Of a DNA stretch of 64,000 nt, positions 34,899 through 43,040 are shown piece after piece (position 1 is the first letter of the stretch; each line of letters begins with the position of its first letter). A program made the position numbers and the translations under genes. Below the pieces are notes generated by a model that saw only the letters and a list, made by a program, of their open reading frames with translations, was not told where the DNA came from and searched no databases. The DNA is from Opitutaceae bacterium (GTDB lineage Bacteria > Verrucomicrobiota > Verrucomicrobiia > Opitutales > Opitutaceae): assembly GCA_028284235.1 (NCBI GenBank), contig JANQSC010000023.1, positions 171,541 to 235,540 of the forward strand. Direction: 5' to 3'.

Positions 34899-37550
34899 AT
34901 GGCTCGACTAAAGGACCTCTTGCAGCGCGTTCTGAATCTCTTCCGGCCCAATCGCATGGACGATGAAATGCTGGAGGAGATGCAGCATCACATCGATGTG
35001 CAGGTGGAGAGGTACAAGGAGCAGGGGATGGGCGAGAAAGAGGCCCGCAGCGCGGCGATGCGGCGCTTCGGAAACGCGTTGAAGATCCAGGATGACGAGC
35101 GCGAGAATCGGACAATCGCTTGGGTTGAGAATTTGTACCGAGATATTCGGTACTCAGTCCGCTCGCTTTGGGTGAGCAAAGGGTTCAGCTTCGCGGTGGT
35201 GGCGACTTTGAGTCTTTGTATCGGCGGCAACACGGCGGTCTATACCGTTTTGTACGACTTGGTATTCAGACCGCTGCCGGTCGATAGTCCCGACCGTCTG
35301 GTCGAGGTATTCAATATTGGATACGACGACCGCCCGGGGTATCAGACTTCGAGTTCCGCCCAGTACCTGGATTTCCAGGAGAATGCAGATCTCTTCGAGG
35401 AGTTTGCGTTGGTGAGCGTCTATAGTCGGTTCATTGAGGATGGGGAAGCCTATGTGATGGTCGCGATGCCTCAGTTTTTCGACTTTCTGGGTATAGAACC
35501 GGTATTGGGAAGGCTTACACTGTCAGATGACGTTGCAGCGGACGACGCGAAGGTTGTCATTCTCACAGAGACCGAGTGGGAGCATCGGTTTGGCGCCGAC
35601 CCAAATGTGATCGGTCAAGAGATACCGGTACCCGGCCGCGCGGCGCACACTATTATCGGAGTGGCCCCGAGAAGCTTGGAGCGGATCGACAACCGAGTGT
35701 CGTTGGTTTTGCTGCGGAGCGCCCAGGTCTCGATATCCGCGTCGGCGAAAGAGCGGCGACTCGGGGATTCGGGTTTGTGGGGGCGAATAAAGCCGGGTGT
35801 TTCCCATGGCCAAGCGCTCGCTCAACTGAACGCTATCGAGCGACGTTTCCAGGAGCAGCGCTTGAGTTTCGAAGCCCTCGCGGCGTGGGATCGAGCGCCC
35901 CAGCGATTCGCCTTCGGCCGTCCCAATCCGTACCGCTCAAACTTGTTATTGCTCCAAGCCGGCGCCTTGCTGGTTCTGCTCATCGGGTGTGTGAACGTGG
36001 CGAATCTATTTCTAGCGCGCTCGTTTCGGCGAAGCGTTGACTTGTCGATACGAGCGTCGTTTGGGGCGAGCCGATTCTCAATTGCCCGGATGATGCTGAG
36101 CGAGAGCGTTTTGCTGACCTTGCTGGGAGCGGCGGGAGGAATCCTGCTGGCGATTGCCAGCATCCATGTCATCAACGATTATTTGATCGTGATAGACCCG
36201 AGAATCGTCCCGGTCGAGGTAAGCGCGCTTGCGCTTTCTATAACGGCGGGCGTCGCTTTTGGAATCGCGTTTGTGATGGCAATGGCGCCTTTGCTGTTGT
36301 TGTGGAAATCGGGACGCGCGCTCAATCTGGAAGGCGAGACTCGGGCGCAGTCTAGGAGCTCGGGCTCCCGATCGCTGAGTTCGATGCTGGTGGTTTCTCA
36401 AGTAGCGCTGACCTTTGTGCTGCTGGTGGGAGCGGGATTACTGTTCAAGAGTTTTCGGAATGTGCTATCGGTTGATCCTGGATTTGACGAAACACGAATC
36501 GTACAAGGTTGGATTGGATTGCCGATACCGGATAGCCAGGCCAGTGAACGCATCGCTCTGCGCGAGCATATTCTAGATGCGTTGAGAGAGGTTCCAGGAG
36601 TTGAAGACGCATGCTTTATAAAAACAGGAAGCCTCGTGGGCGACAGCCATTATACATACAGTTTTGAATATAAGGGCGAGCGAGAGATTGCCGGAAGGGG
36701 CGGGACCGTTAAGGTCATGCTGGTTTCCAGCAATTTTTTCGAATCGATGGGGATCGGATTGCTTGAAGGTCGCGGCTTTCTCAAGGGAGAGAGCAGGGAC
36801 GCGTCTATTATTGTCGATGAAGCCTTTGCCGATCAATTTGGAGACGGAAGGTCGGTTATCGGCAGAAATATGCGGGTAGTCCGCACTGAGTATCCGAATC
36901 TGCCGTTTTCTCAAGTGGTCGGCGTCGTTCAGCGGGCGAACTTCCAGGGCTTGGATAAGAGAGATGGCGAGCCGATAGTCTACGTCTGTATCGACCAAGA
37001 CTACGGGAATCAGACCTACACGCTCGTGATTCGCTCGGAACGCCCCAAGGATTCCTTGGTGAAAGAGGTGAGGGATAAATTGCTAGAGATTCACCCGCGC
37101 CTGAAATTGCAAGCGCCCACGTCGCTTGATGTCGATTTGGGAGAAATGCAATTGTATCGCCAAGGAATCGTGGACCTGGCGGGCACGTTCGCCATCCTCG
37201 CGCTTCTGCTTTCCGGCATTGGAATCTATGGCGTGCTTTCCTACGACGTGGTGGAGCGAAAAAAAGAGATTGGGATTCGCGCGGCAATTGGCGCTACGCG
37301 GGCCCGAATTTTAAGCCTCGTGCTCAGGCAGGGAATGTTGAAAACCGGAGTCGGTCTCGCATTGGGCCTATTGGGGGCAGCCTACTTTACACACTATTTG
37401 GAGTCGCAGCTTTTCGATGTAACGGTATTAGACGTGTGGACCTACGGAACTGTATTCGTCAGTTTGATAGTGATCGCTTTCATAGCGAGTTATCTGCCGG
37501 CAAGAAGAGCCGTACGAGTCGACCCGGTAGACGCCCTGCGAGCGGAGTAG
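34899..37550 (+). CDS. ADOP-10: duplicated MacB/FtsX-like permease
   Basis: 883 residues. Prefix (DDEMLEEMQHHIDVQ) with an RENRTIAWVENLYRD segment in place of RDSWG, as in ADOP-3 and in ADOPs of other phyla. TM1 near 95-115, first FtsX from about 348 (LLIGCVNVANLFLAR), TM5 near 492-515, last FtsX from about 756 (SGIGIYGVLSYDVVERKKEIGIR), tail DPVDALRAE. It starts 15 nt after the broken PadR-10. The permease frame itself is intact, so it may be made constitutively if the regulator is dead. No ATPase domain. Confidence 0.88.
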   Translation: MARLKDLLQRVLNLFRPNRMDDEMLEEMQHHIDVQVERYKEQGMGEKEARSAAMRRFGNALKIQDDERENRTIAWVENLYRDIRYSVRSLWVSKGFSFAVVATLSLCIGGNTAVYTVLYDLVFRPLPVDSPDRLVEVFNIGYDDRPGYQTSSSAQYLDFQENADLFEEFALVSVYSRFIEDGEAYVMVAMPQFFDFLGIEPVLGRLTLSDDVAADDAKVVILTETEWEHRFGADPNVIGQEIPVPGRAAHTIIGVAPRSLERIDNRVSLVLLRSAQVSISASAKERRLGDSGLWGRIKPGVSHGQALAQLNAIERRFQEQRLSFEALAAWDRAPQRFAFGRPNPYRSNLLLLQAGALLVLLIGCVNVANLFLARSFRRSVDLSIRASFGASRFSIARMMLSESVLLTLLGAAGGILLAIASIHVINDYLIVIDPRIVPVEVSALALSITAGVAFGIAFVMAMAPLLLLWKSGRALNLEGETRAQSRSSGSRSLSSMLVVSQVALTFVLLVGAGLLFKSFRNVLSVDPGFDETRIVQGWIGLPIPDSQASERIALREHILDALREVPGVEDACFIKTGSLVGDSHYTYSFEYKGEREIAGRGGTVKVMLVSSNFFESMGIGLLEGRGFLKGESRDASIIVDEAFADQFGDGRSVIGRNMRVVRTEYPNLPFSQVVGVVQRANFQGLDKRDGEPIVYVCIDQDYGNQTYTLVIRSERPKDSLVKEVRDKLLEIHPRLKLQAPTSLDVDLGEMQLYRQGIVDLAGTFAILALLLSGIGIYGVLSYDVVERKKEIGIRAAIGATRARILSLVLRQGMLKTGVGLALGLLGAAYFTHYLESQLFDVTVLDVWTYGTVFVSLIVIAFIASYLPARRAVRVDPVDALRAE

Positions 37551-37648
37551 GGTTTGGAGGAGTGCATTGTGAATATTGAAGAGTGAAATGAATGATGGGC
37601 TGATGCCTGATGGCGTTTAGCGGAGATGTTGGATTCTTTTCGCCGCTA

Positions 37649-37790
37649 TTTGGAAGAGGGGCTTTGAAAGGTAGGGCGGGATCGCCGAGCCCGCCGCGTC
37701 GGTTGCGTTGAGGATAGGCCTGCGGCGGGCTCGGAGATCCCGCCCTACCTTTGATTCGAAAAAACGATATTCGTTGTCGAAATGAGGTAT
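37649..37790. repeat. Repeat R2: second copy of the R1 unit
   Basis: Core at 37671-37748, 78 bp as in R1, with GTAGGGC arms and one arm mismatch (TCGGAGATC for TCGGCGATC). It carries about 22 bp that in R1 form the 3' end of the glycosylase gene, and a partly matching 40 bp beyond. It fills most of the 313-nt gap 37551-37863; the rest of that gap is spacer similar to the DNA behind ADOP-1. Confidence 0.75.
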
Positions 37791-37863
37791 TGGGAAACGA
37801 CATGGGGATGAAAGCGTTGCCATTCGGGCGATCGCTACGAGAATCAATCAACCCTATTGTTAT

Positions 37864-38220
37864 ATGAAATACGCTATAATTGTCTATGAATCGGAAAACG
37901 ACTTCCAACGTCGCGGCGACGAAGACGCGACCGTGAAAGAAGCCTACTGGGGCGCTTTTTCGGCTTACTACGGAGCATTGACCGAAGCGGGAGTCATCGC
38001 CGGTGGGCATGGTCTTCAAGGGCCGGATACGGCTACCATTGTCGAGCTGAAGGATGGGGAGCGCTCCGTGCAGGATGGCCCTTACGCGGATAGCAAAGAG
38101 CAACTGGGCGGATTTTTCATCGTCGATGTGCCCGACTTGGATACTGCGCTCGATTGGGCGGCCAAGGCTCCGACCGCTTCGACGGGAAAGGTCGAAGTCA
38201 GGCCGCTCTTAGAAATGTGA
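37864..38220 (+). CDS. YCII/DGPF-domain protein
   Basis: 118 residues of the YCII-related ferredoxin-like fold: MKYAIIVYESENDF, then the signature DGPYADSKEQLGGFFIVD and a C-terminal EVRPLLEM strand. Proteins of this family are regularly encoded next to ECF42-type sigma factors, as here (25 nt upstream of one). Their biochemical role is not settled. It is likely cytoplasmic and a partner or target of the sigma factor. Confidence 0.85.
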   Translation: MKYAIIVYESENDFQRRGDEDATVKEAYWGAFSAYYGALTEAGVIAGGHGLQGPDTATIVELKDGERSVQDGPYADSKEQLGGFFIVDVPDLDTALDWAAKAPTASTGKVEVRPLLEM

Positions 38221-38245
38221 TGCGATTGGATCGAGCGCATATGTC

Positions 38246-39457
38246 GTGACGACCGCGATGCAAGAGGTCGAACGAGTCGCCCGCGAATCATACGGGCGGC
38301 TTCTTGCGTTTCTAACGACCCGTACGGGCGATGTGATCGAGGCGGAAGAGGCTCTGAGTGACGCCTTTGCCGCGGCCTTGAAATCCTGGCCAGAAAACGG
38401 AACCCCGAGAAATCCGGAGGCTTGGCTGCTGTCGGTCGCTCGCCGAAAGCGCGTCGACGAGATTCGACGTCAGCAAAGACGTAGCGCTTTATTCGATACT
38501 CTACCAGTGGAGTTGGATAACGTAGTCGAACTCGAATCGTCGAACGCGTTTCCGGAGCATCGATTAAGTCTAATGTTCGTTTGCGCCCACCCGGCGATTG
38601 ATCCTGGGCTTCGCGCGCCTTTGATTTTGAATACGATACTGGGGCTTTCGGCAGAGCGAATCGCGTCGGCTTTTCTGGTGAAGCCGAGCGCTATGGGCCA
38701 GCGGCTTGTCAGGGGAAAGAGAAAGATACGCGATGCGCGTATTCGTTTTTCGATACCGGAGCCAGAGGAGTTGCCGGAGCGGTTGGACGCAGTTCTCGAG
38801 GCGATTTACGCGGGATACGGCGTCGCATGGGAAAACGTATGGGACCAGGATGCCTTCGCCCATTCGCTGGCGGAAGAAGCGATATGGCTTGTCCGAATTC
38901 TGGTCGAGCAAATGCCTGAGCAACCGGAGCCGCGGGGATTGCTTGCTCTAATGCTGTATTGCGAATCGAGAAAAGCGGCTCGCCGAGGGAGGGATGGAGA
39001 GTTCATTCCCCTTTACGAGCAGGATACCTCGCTCTGGTCGCGCCCGTTGATCGATCAAGCGGAAACGGAACTGGCGACGGCTGCAGAAATGGGGCGACAT
39101 GGACGATTCCAATTGGAAGCGTCTATTCAATCTGCGCACACGGCGCGGATTCACACGGGACTAGTTGACTGGGAAACGATCGCGACTTTGTACGAAGGGT
39201 TGGCGCAAGTCGCTCCGACTATCGGAGTGTTGGTGGGTCGCGCCTCGACGCTCGCGAAAGCGCGCAGTCCGACGTTCGCACTAGAGGAGCTGGATCGCTT
39301 ACCTTCTCAATCAGTGATAAACTATCAGCCTTATTGGGCGCTGCGGTTTCATTTGCTCAAAGAGCTTGGCCACATAGGGGAGGCGGAAAACGCGAGGCAA
39401 CGCGCAATCGGATTGACCGAAGACCCAAATATTCGAAGCCACTTACTCCGTTCTTAA
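38246..39457 (+). CDS. ECF42-like RNA polymerase sigma factor
   Basis: 403 residues. Sigma region 2 (about 10-75: GRLLAFLTTRTGDVIEAEEALSDAF, NPEAWLLSVARRKRVDEIRR) and region 4 (about 110-160: LSAERIASAFLVKPSAMGQRL) are followed by a long C-terminal extension (180-403) of helical TPR-like repeats. This is the architecture of the ECF42 group, which has no anti-sigma factor and is linked to DGPF/YCII genes such as its upstream neighbour. GTG 38246 or ATG 38258 are both possible starts. What it switches on is not visible; the next unit downstream has its own PadR operator. Confidence 0.87.
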   Translation: MTTAMQEVERVARESYGRLLAFLTTRTGDVIEAEEALSDAFAAALKSWPENGTPRNPEAWLLSVARRKRVDEIRRQQRRSALFDTLPVELDNVVELESSNAFPEHRLSLMFVCAHPAIDPGLRAPLILNTILGLSAERIASAFLVKPSAMGQRLVRGKRKIRDARIRFSIPEPEELPERLDAVLEAIYAGYGVAWENVWDQDAFAHSLAEEAIWLVRILVEQMPEQPEPRGLLALMLYCESRKAARRGRDGEFIPLYEQDTSLWSRPLIDQAETELATAAEMGRHGRFQLEASIQSAHTARIHTGLVDWETIATLYEGLAQVAPTIGVLVGRASTLAKARSPTFALEELDRLPSQSVINYQPYWALRFHLLKELGHIGEAENARQRAIGLTEDPNIRSHLLRS

Positions 39458-39503
39458 GGAGCCACTAGAGCGACTGGCGACACACGCGATTCAAAAAAGT
39501 CGC

Positions 39504-39549
39504 TTGACTCATCATACTAAGATTGTCCATATATAGACAATCTTAGTAT
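39504..39549 (+). promoter_or_regulatory. Promoter/operator of PadR-11, 36-bp palindrome
   Basis: TTGACT (39504-39509) precedes a perfect palindrome with 14-bp arms, ATACTAAGATTGTC-N8-GACAATCTTAGTAT (39514-39549). Its AT-rich centre (CATATATA) is at about the right distance for a -10 box. The arm ends 1 nt before the ATG at 39551, so no ribosome-binding site fits. Confidence 0.7.
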
Positions 39550-39550
39550 T

Positions 39551-39877
39551 ATGAATAAAAACGATCTACTGCAAGGGACGCTGGAGCTTCTAATTCTGAG
39601 AGTTCTTGTGACGGGGAGCCGGCATGGGTATGGGATTGCGAAGCGCATTGAACAGGTTTCGGGAGAGGCGTTCATCGTGCAGATGGGCTCGCTGTATCCC
39701 GCATTGAACCGTTTGGAAGCCAAGGCCCTGGTGACTGCGGACTGGGGGAAAACGGACACTGGGAGACGAGCCAAGTTCTATACGCTCACAAAAGAAGGGG
39801 AGGCGCGGGTCGACGACGAGCGGGATGTCTGGGACCACTATGTTTCCGCCATCAATCTCGTCCTGAAAAACGCGTAG
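39551..39877 (+). CDS. PadR-11: PadR-family transcriptional regulator
   Basis: 108 residues: LLQGTLELLILRVL, RHGYGIAKRIEQVS, QMGSLYPALNRLEAKA, RRAKFYTLTKEG, and a C-terminal helix (DERDVWDHYVSAINLVL). It is closest to PadR-9. ADOP-11 starts about 19 nt downstream. Confidence 0.9.
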   Translation: MNKNDLLQGTLELLILRVLVTGSRHGYGIAKRIEQVSGEAFIVQMGSLYPALNRLEAKALVTADWGKTDTGRRAKFYTLTKEGEARVDDERDVWDHYVSAINLVLKNA

Positions 39878-39896
39878 AGCGCGAGTGAGGCGGAGT

Positions 39897-42569
39897 ATGA
39901 TTTGGTTCAAGCAATGGCTACGCAAGTTCGGCTACCTGAATCGTGGCGGCCGGTTTGACGACGATTTGAGCGAGGAAATGCGACTCCATCTAGATATGAT
40001 GGTGGATGAGAATATTGCCGCAGGCATGACGAAAGAGGAAGCGCGCAAGGCGGCGTCCAAGCGTTTCGGAAATGTGGAGTACTTTAGAGAGGACTGTCGC
40101 GAATCGTGGGGTCTGCGGGTGGTGGAGAGTCTGATGCGGGATATTTGTCTCTCGATTCGGTTGTTGAAGAAGAGTAAGGGGTTCACGCTCGCAGTGGTAG
40201 CGACCCTCGCCCTGTGTATCGGCGGCAATGCTTCGATATTCACAATTCTGAACAACGTGCTGCTGCGACCGTTGCCGTTTCCAGAGTCGGAGCGAATCGT
40301 GACCATCCACAATTCGTATCCAAAGATTGGTCAGCCAAATGCGGCTAGCAACGTACCGATGTATTTAGACTTTCGTGACGAAACGTCTGCCTTTTCTGGG
40401 TTGGCTCTCGTTGACGAATTTGAGGGTAATGTAGGTGGTGATCGCTATCCGGAACGTGTATTTGGTTTTTCGGTCACGCCCGGCTTTTTTTCCACGATTG
40501 GCGTCAATCCGCTTGTCGGGACCTTCTTTTCAGAGGAGAATAGCGTGCAGGGCCAGCATCGAGTTGCGGTGTTGAGCCATAAATATTGGGAAAGCAGATA
40601 CAGTTCGGATCACGGTATTGTGGGGCAGTCGATTCGGATCGATGAGGAGTTGTACGAGGTGCGCGGCGTCGCTCCCCGCTCGCTCGAAGCCTTGTACCCG
40701 AGCGCTCAAATTTATGTGGCTTACTCTTGGAATCCGGGCTCGTTCGCGCCGCTCGACCGGCATTCCAACGATCCTCAATTGCTGGGACGCCTGAAGCGGG
40801 GTGTTTCCATTGAAGTCGCCAAAGCTCAGGTCGATGTTCGCGACCAGGCGTTTTCGGACAGCATGCCCGAGTTCCGGCAAGATCTGATTAATGCCGGTCA
40901 TGAGACAATTGTCATTGGACTTCAAGAAAGGCGGACGACCTCGGTTCGGGGTGTCCTGTTCTTGCTTCAAGCCGGTGGAATGTTCGTCTGGCTAATCGGA
41001 TGTGTCAACGTGTCGAATCTCGCATTGACGCGAGCGAATGCCCGGCAATGGGAATTCGCCTTGCGAACCGTACTTGGCGCGCGACGTCTCGATATCGGTA
41101 GGCAGTTGTACGCGGAGAGCGTGCTCTTGTCGATTCTGGGAGCGTTCGTGGGCGTTGCCCTCGGCGTATTGGGAATTGGGCTCATCAATCGATACGCCAT
41201 GGCGATGCTCCCGCCGATGCCCCCTCTGTCGTTCGATGTAGGATCGACAGTGTTTGCGATCGGGCTTGCTTTGTTGAGCGGGTTGCTTATCGCCACCCTA
41301 CCTGCAATCCGCTTGTTTTCCCGCAAGCTTGTATCGGCGTTGGGGGAGGGCGCACGCAGCGTATCCACCGGTCGCACTTCCAATCGGATCAGCTCCTCGC
41401 TGGTTTGCGGTCAAATTGCCCTTGCCCTCATCCTCCTAGTCGGAGCCGGATTGTTGACGCGTAGTTTCGCTAAATTGGTCGCCCGCGATGTAGGCATCGA
41501 TCCGGAAAATGTAACGACTCTTCGGATACCATTGACAGGCGCCAGCTATCGGGATAATGCGAATGTAGTCGCATTCAAGCGAGAGATTCTGGAGTCGATT
41601 CGAGCGTTGCCAGGAATCGAATCAGTGGGTATCGGGACAAATATTCCGATGAGCTCGGATATCGATAGCGGTGTAATTTCCTATACAGGCTTCGAGAAGA
41701 AGCCTGATGATATGCTTCCAGTCACGTTGAATACGCGCGTTTCTCCGGGTTATTTCGAAACGCTAGGGATCGAGCTCCTGAAAGGCGAAACGTTCGGGCC
41801 GTTCGACGCTGCGCAATCTCGGAAGGGCGTCGTAATTGACCAGCATCTCGCCGATTTGTATTTCCCTGGAGTGGATCCAATCGGGAAAAAGATGATCAGT
41901 CAATACGGTCGGACGGACGAGGAGAATTGGCCAACGATCATTGGAATTGTTGAAAATGCCCAACACGAACGGGTAGACGAGATTTCTGGGTCGCCCACCG
42001 CTTACTATAGCCTATTCGATGCGGGTCAAAGGACATTCAGCGTTTTCGTCAAAAGCGAAATGGACCCCGATCAAGTTGTATCCACGATCCGGGGATTGGT
42101 GGCGGAGCGAGACAGCGAGATACCTGTCTTCATGAGCGGTAGTCTGTCAGAGTATCTCGATGAGACCTTGAACGGGCGCCGCATGGTAATGCTTCTGATC
42201 TCGATCGCTGCGGCGATCGCGTTGCTTCTTTCCTCGATCGGCGTTTACGGAGTCACCGCCTACGGAATCGGATCGCAGCGCAAGGAGATCGGCACGCGGC
42301 TCGCCATTGGAGCGAGTCGCGGGGAGATCGTGGTTCACTTTTTGAAACGCGCCTTGGGCAAAACGCTCGTTGGATTGGCTTTGGGCCTGGTAGGAGCTGT
42401 CGCCTTGAGCCGGTTCGTGGAGTCGATGCTCTATGGGATTGAAGCGACGGAGCTGAGTGTCTATCTGTCAATCGCGGTGTTGCTGTTCGCAGTTTCCATG
42501 CTCGCGAGTTACCTACCCGTCCTGGGAGCGTCTCGGGTTTCGCCCATGACCGCGTTACGGGCGGAGTAA
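39897..42569 (+). CDS. ADOP-11: duplicated MacB/FtsX-like permease
   Basis: 890 residues from ATG 39897 (GAGGCGGAG just upstream); an in-frame GTG at 39885 adds four residues and is less likely. Prefix (DLSEEMRLHLDMM; CRESWGLRVVESLMRD), TM1 near 98-118 (LALCIGGN), first FtsX from about 351 (WLIGCVNVSNLALTR), TM5 near 498-520, last FtsX from about 762 (SSIGVYGVTAYGIGSQRKEIGTR), tail SPMTALRAE. The periplasmic domain resembles ADOP-2. This is the last permease before the operon that supplies the ATPase, adaptor and outer-membrane factor. Confidence 0.88.
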   Translation: MIWFKQWLRKFGYLNRGGRFDDDLSEEMRLHLDMMVDENIAAGMTKEEARKAASKRFGNVEYFREDCRESWGLRVVESLMRDICLSIRLLKKSKGFTLAVVATLALCIGGNASIFTILNNVLLRPLPFPESERIVTIHNSYPKIGQPNAASNVPMYLDFRDETSAFSGLALVDEFEGNVGGDRYPERVFGFSVTPGFFSTIGVNPLVGTFFSEENSVQGQHRVAVLSHKYWESRYSSDHGIVGQSIRIDEELYEVRGVAPRSLEALYPSAQIYVAYSWNPGSFAPLDRHSNDPQLLGRLKRGVSIEVAKAQVDVRDQAFSDSMPEFRQDLINAGHETIVIGLQERRTTSVRGVLFLLQAGGMFVWLIGCVNVSNLALTRANARQWEFALRTVLGARRLDIGRQLYAESVLLSILGAFVGVALGVLGIGLINRYAMAMLPPMPPLSFDVGSTVFAIGLALLSGLLIATLPAIRLFSRKLVSALGEGARSVSTGRTSNRISSSLVCGQIALALILLVGAGLLTRSFAKLVARDVGIDPENVTTLRIPLTGASYRDNANVVAFKREILESIRALPGIESVGIGTNIPMSSDIDSGVISYTGFEKKPDDMLPVTLNTRVSPGYFETLGIELLKGETFGPFDAAQSRKGVVIDQHLADLYFPGVDPIGKKMISQYGRTDEENWPTIIGIVENAQHERVDEISGSPTAYYSLFDAGQRTFSVFVKSEMDPDQVVSTIRGLVAERDSEIPVFMSGSLSEYLDETLNGRRMVMLLISIAAAIALLLSSIGVYGVTAYGIGSQRKEIGTRLAIGASRGEIVVHFLKRALGKTLVGLALGLVGAVALSRFVESMLYGIEATELSVYLSIAVLLFAVSMLASYLPVLGASRVSPMTALRAE

Positions 42570-42637
42570 GAGCCGTGAGTGATAATGGGTGACTGACTGG
42601 TTTTCTGCGTTTGTCTAGTGCATTTTCAATCTTCCCC

Positions 42638-42669
42638 TTGACATTCTATGGGAAAGCAGTTCCCATAGA
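42638..42669 (+). promoter_or_regulatory. Promoter/operator of PadR-12
   Basis: TTGACA (42638-42643) is directly followed by a perfect palindrome TCTATGGGAA-N5-TTCCCATAGA (42645-42669). An AGGAAA Shine-Dalgarno site near 42681 serves the ATG at 42690, so unlike several modules this one has a normal leader. Confidence 0.68.
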
Positions 42670-42689
42670 GAAACTATAGGAAACGTCGC

Positions 42690-43019
42690 ATGAAAAAGGA
42701 CCGGAAAGATTTGCTGCAGGGAACGCTCGACCTCCTCATTTTGAGGACGCTGCAACGGGGGAAGCAGCATGGCTGGGGGATTTCGCAGATTATTGGTCTT
42801 CGATCGAAGGAGGCGTTGAATATAAAAGAAGGGTCGCTTTACCCGGCTCTTCACAGGCTGGAGCGGCAGGGGTGGATCGAGTCGGACTGGGGGCTTTCTG
42901 AAAACAACCGGAAGGCGAAGTTCTACAAGCTCACGCGAGCGGGTAGCCGCCAATTGGAAGAGGAGACCGCGTACTGGGAGGAGTTTGTTTCCGCGGTTTC
43001 CCTGGTTCTCCAGGTGTAG
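42690..43019 (+). CDS. PadR-12: regulator of the adaptor/ATPase/OMF operon
   Basis: 109 residues: LLQGTLDLLILRTL, QHGWGISQIIGLR, KEGSLYPALHRLERQGW, SENNRKAKFYKLTRAG. It is a full-length member of the same PadR set but is followed (21 nt) by an adaptor, ATPase and outer-membrane gene rather than a permease. By family behaviour it represses this operon and itself. Confidence 0.9.
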   Translation: MKKDRKDLLQGTLDLLILRTLQRGKQHGWGISQIIGLRSKEALNIKEGSLYPALHRLERQGWIESDWGLSENNRKAKFYKLTRAGSRQLEEETAYWEEFVSAVSLVLQV

Positions 43020-43040
43020 GATTTCGCGCGTATCGGGAAA

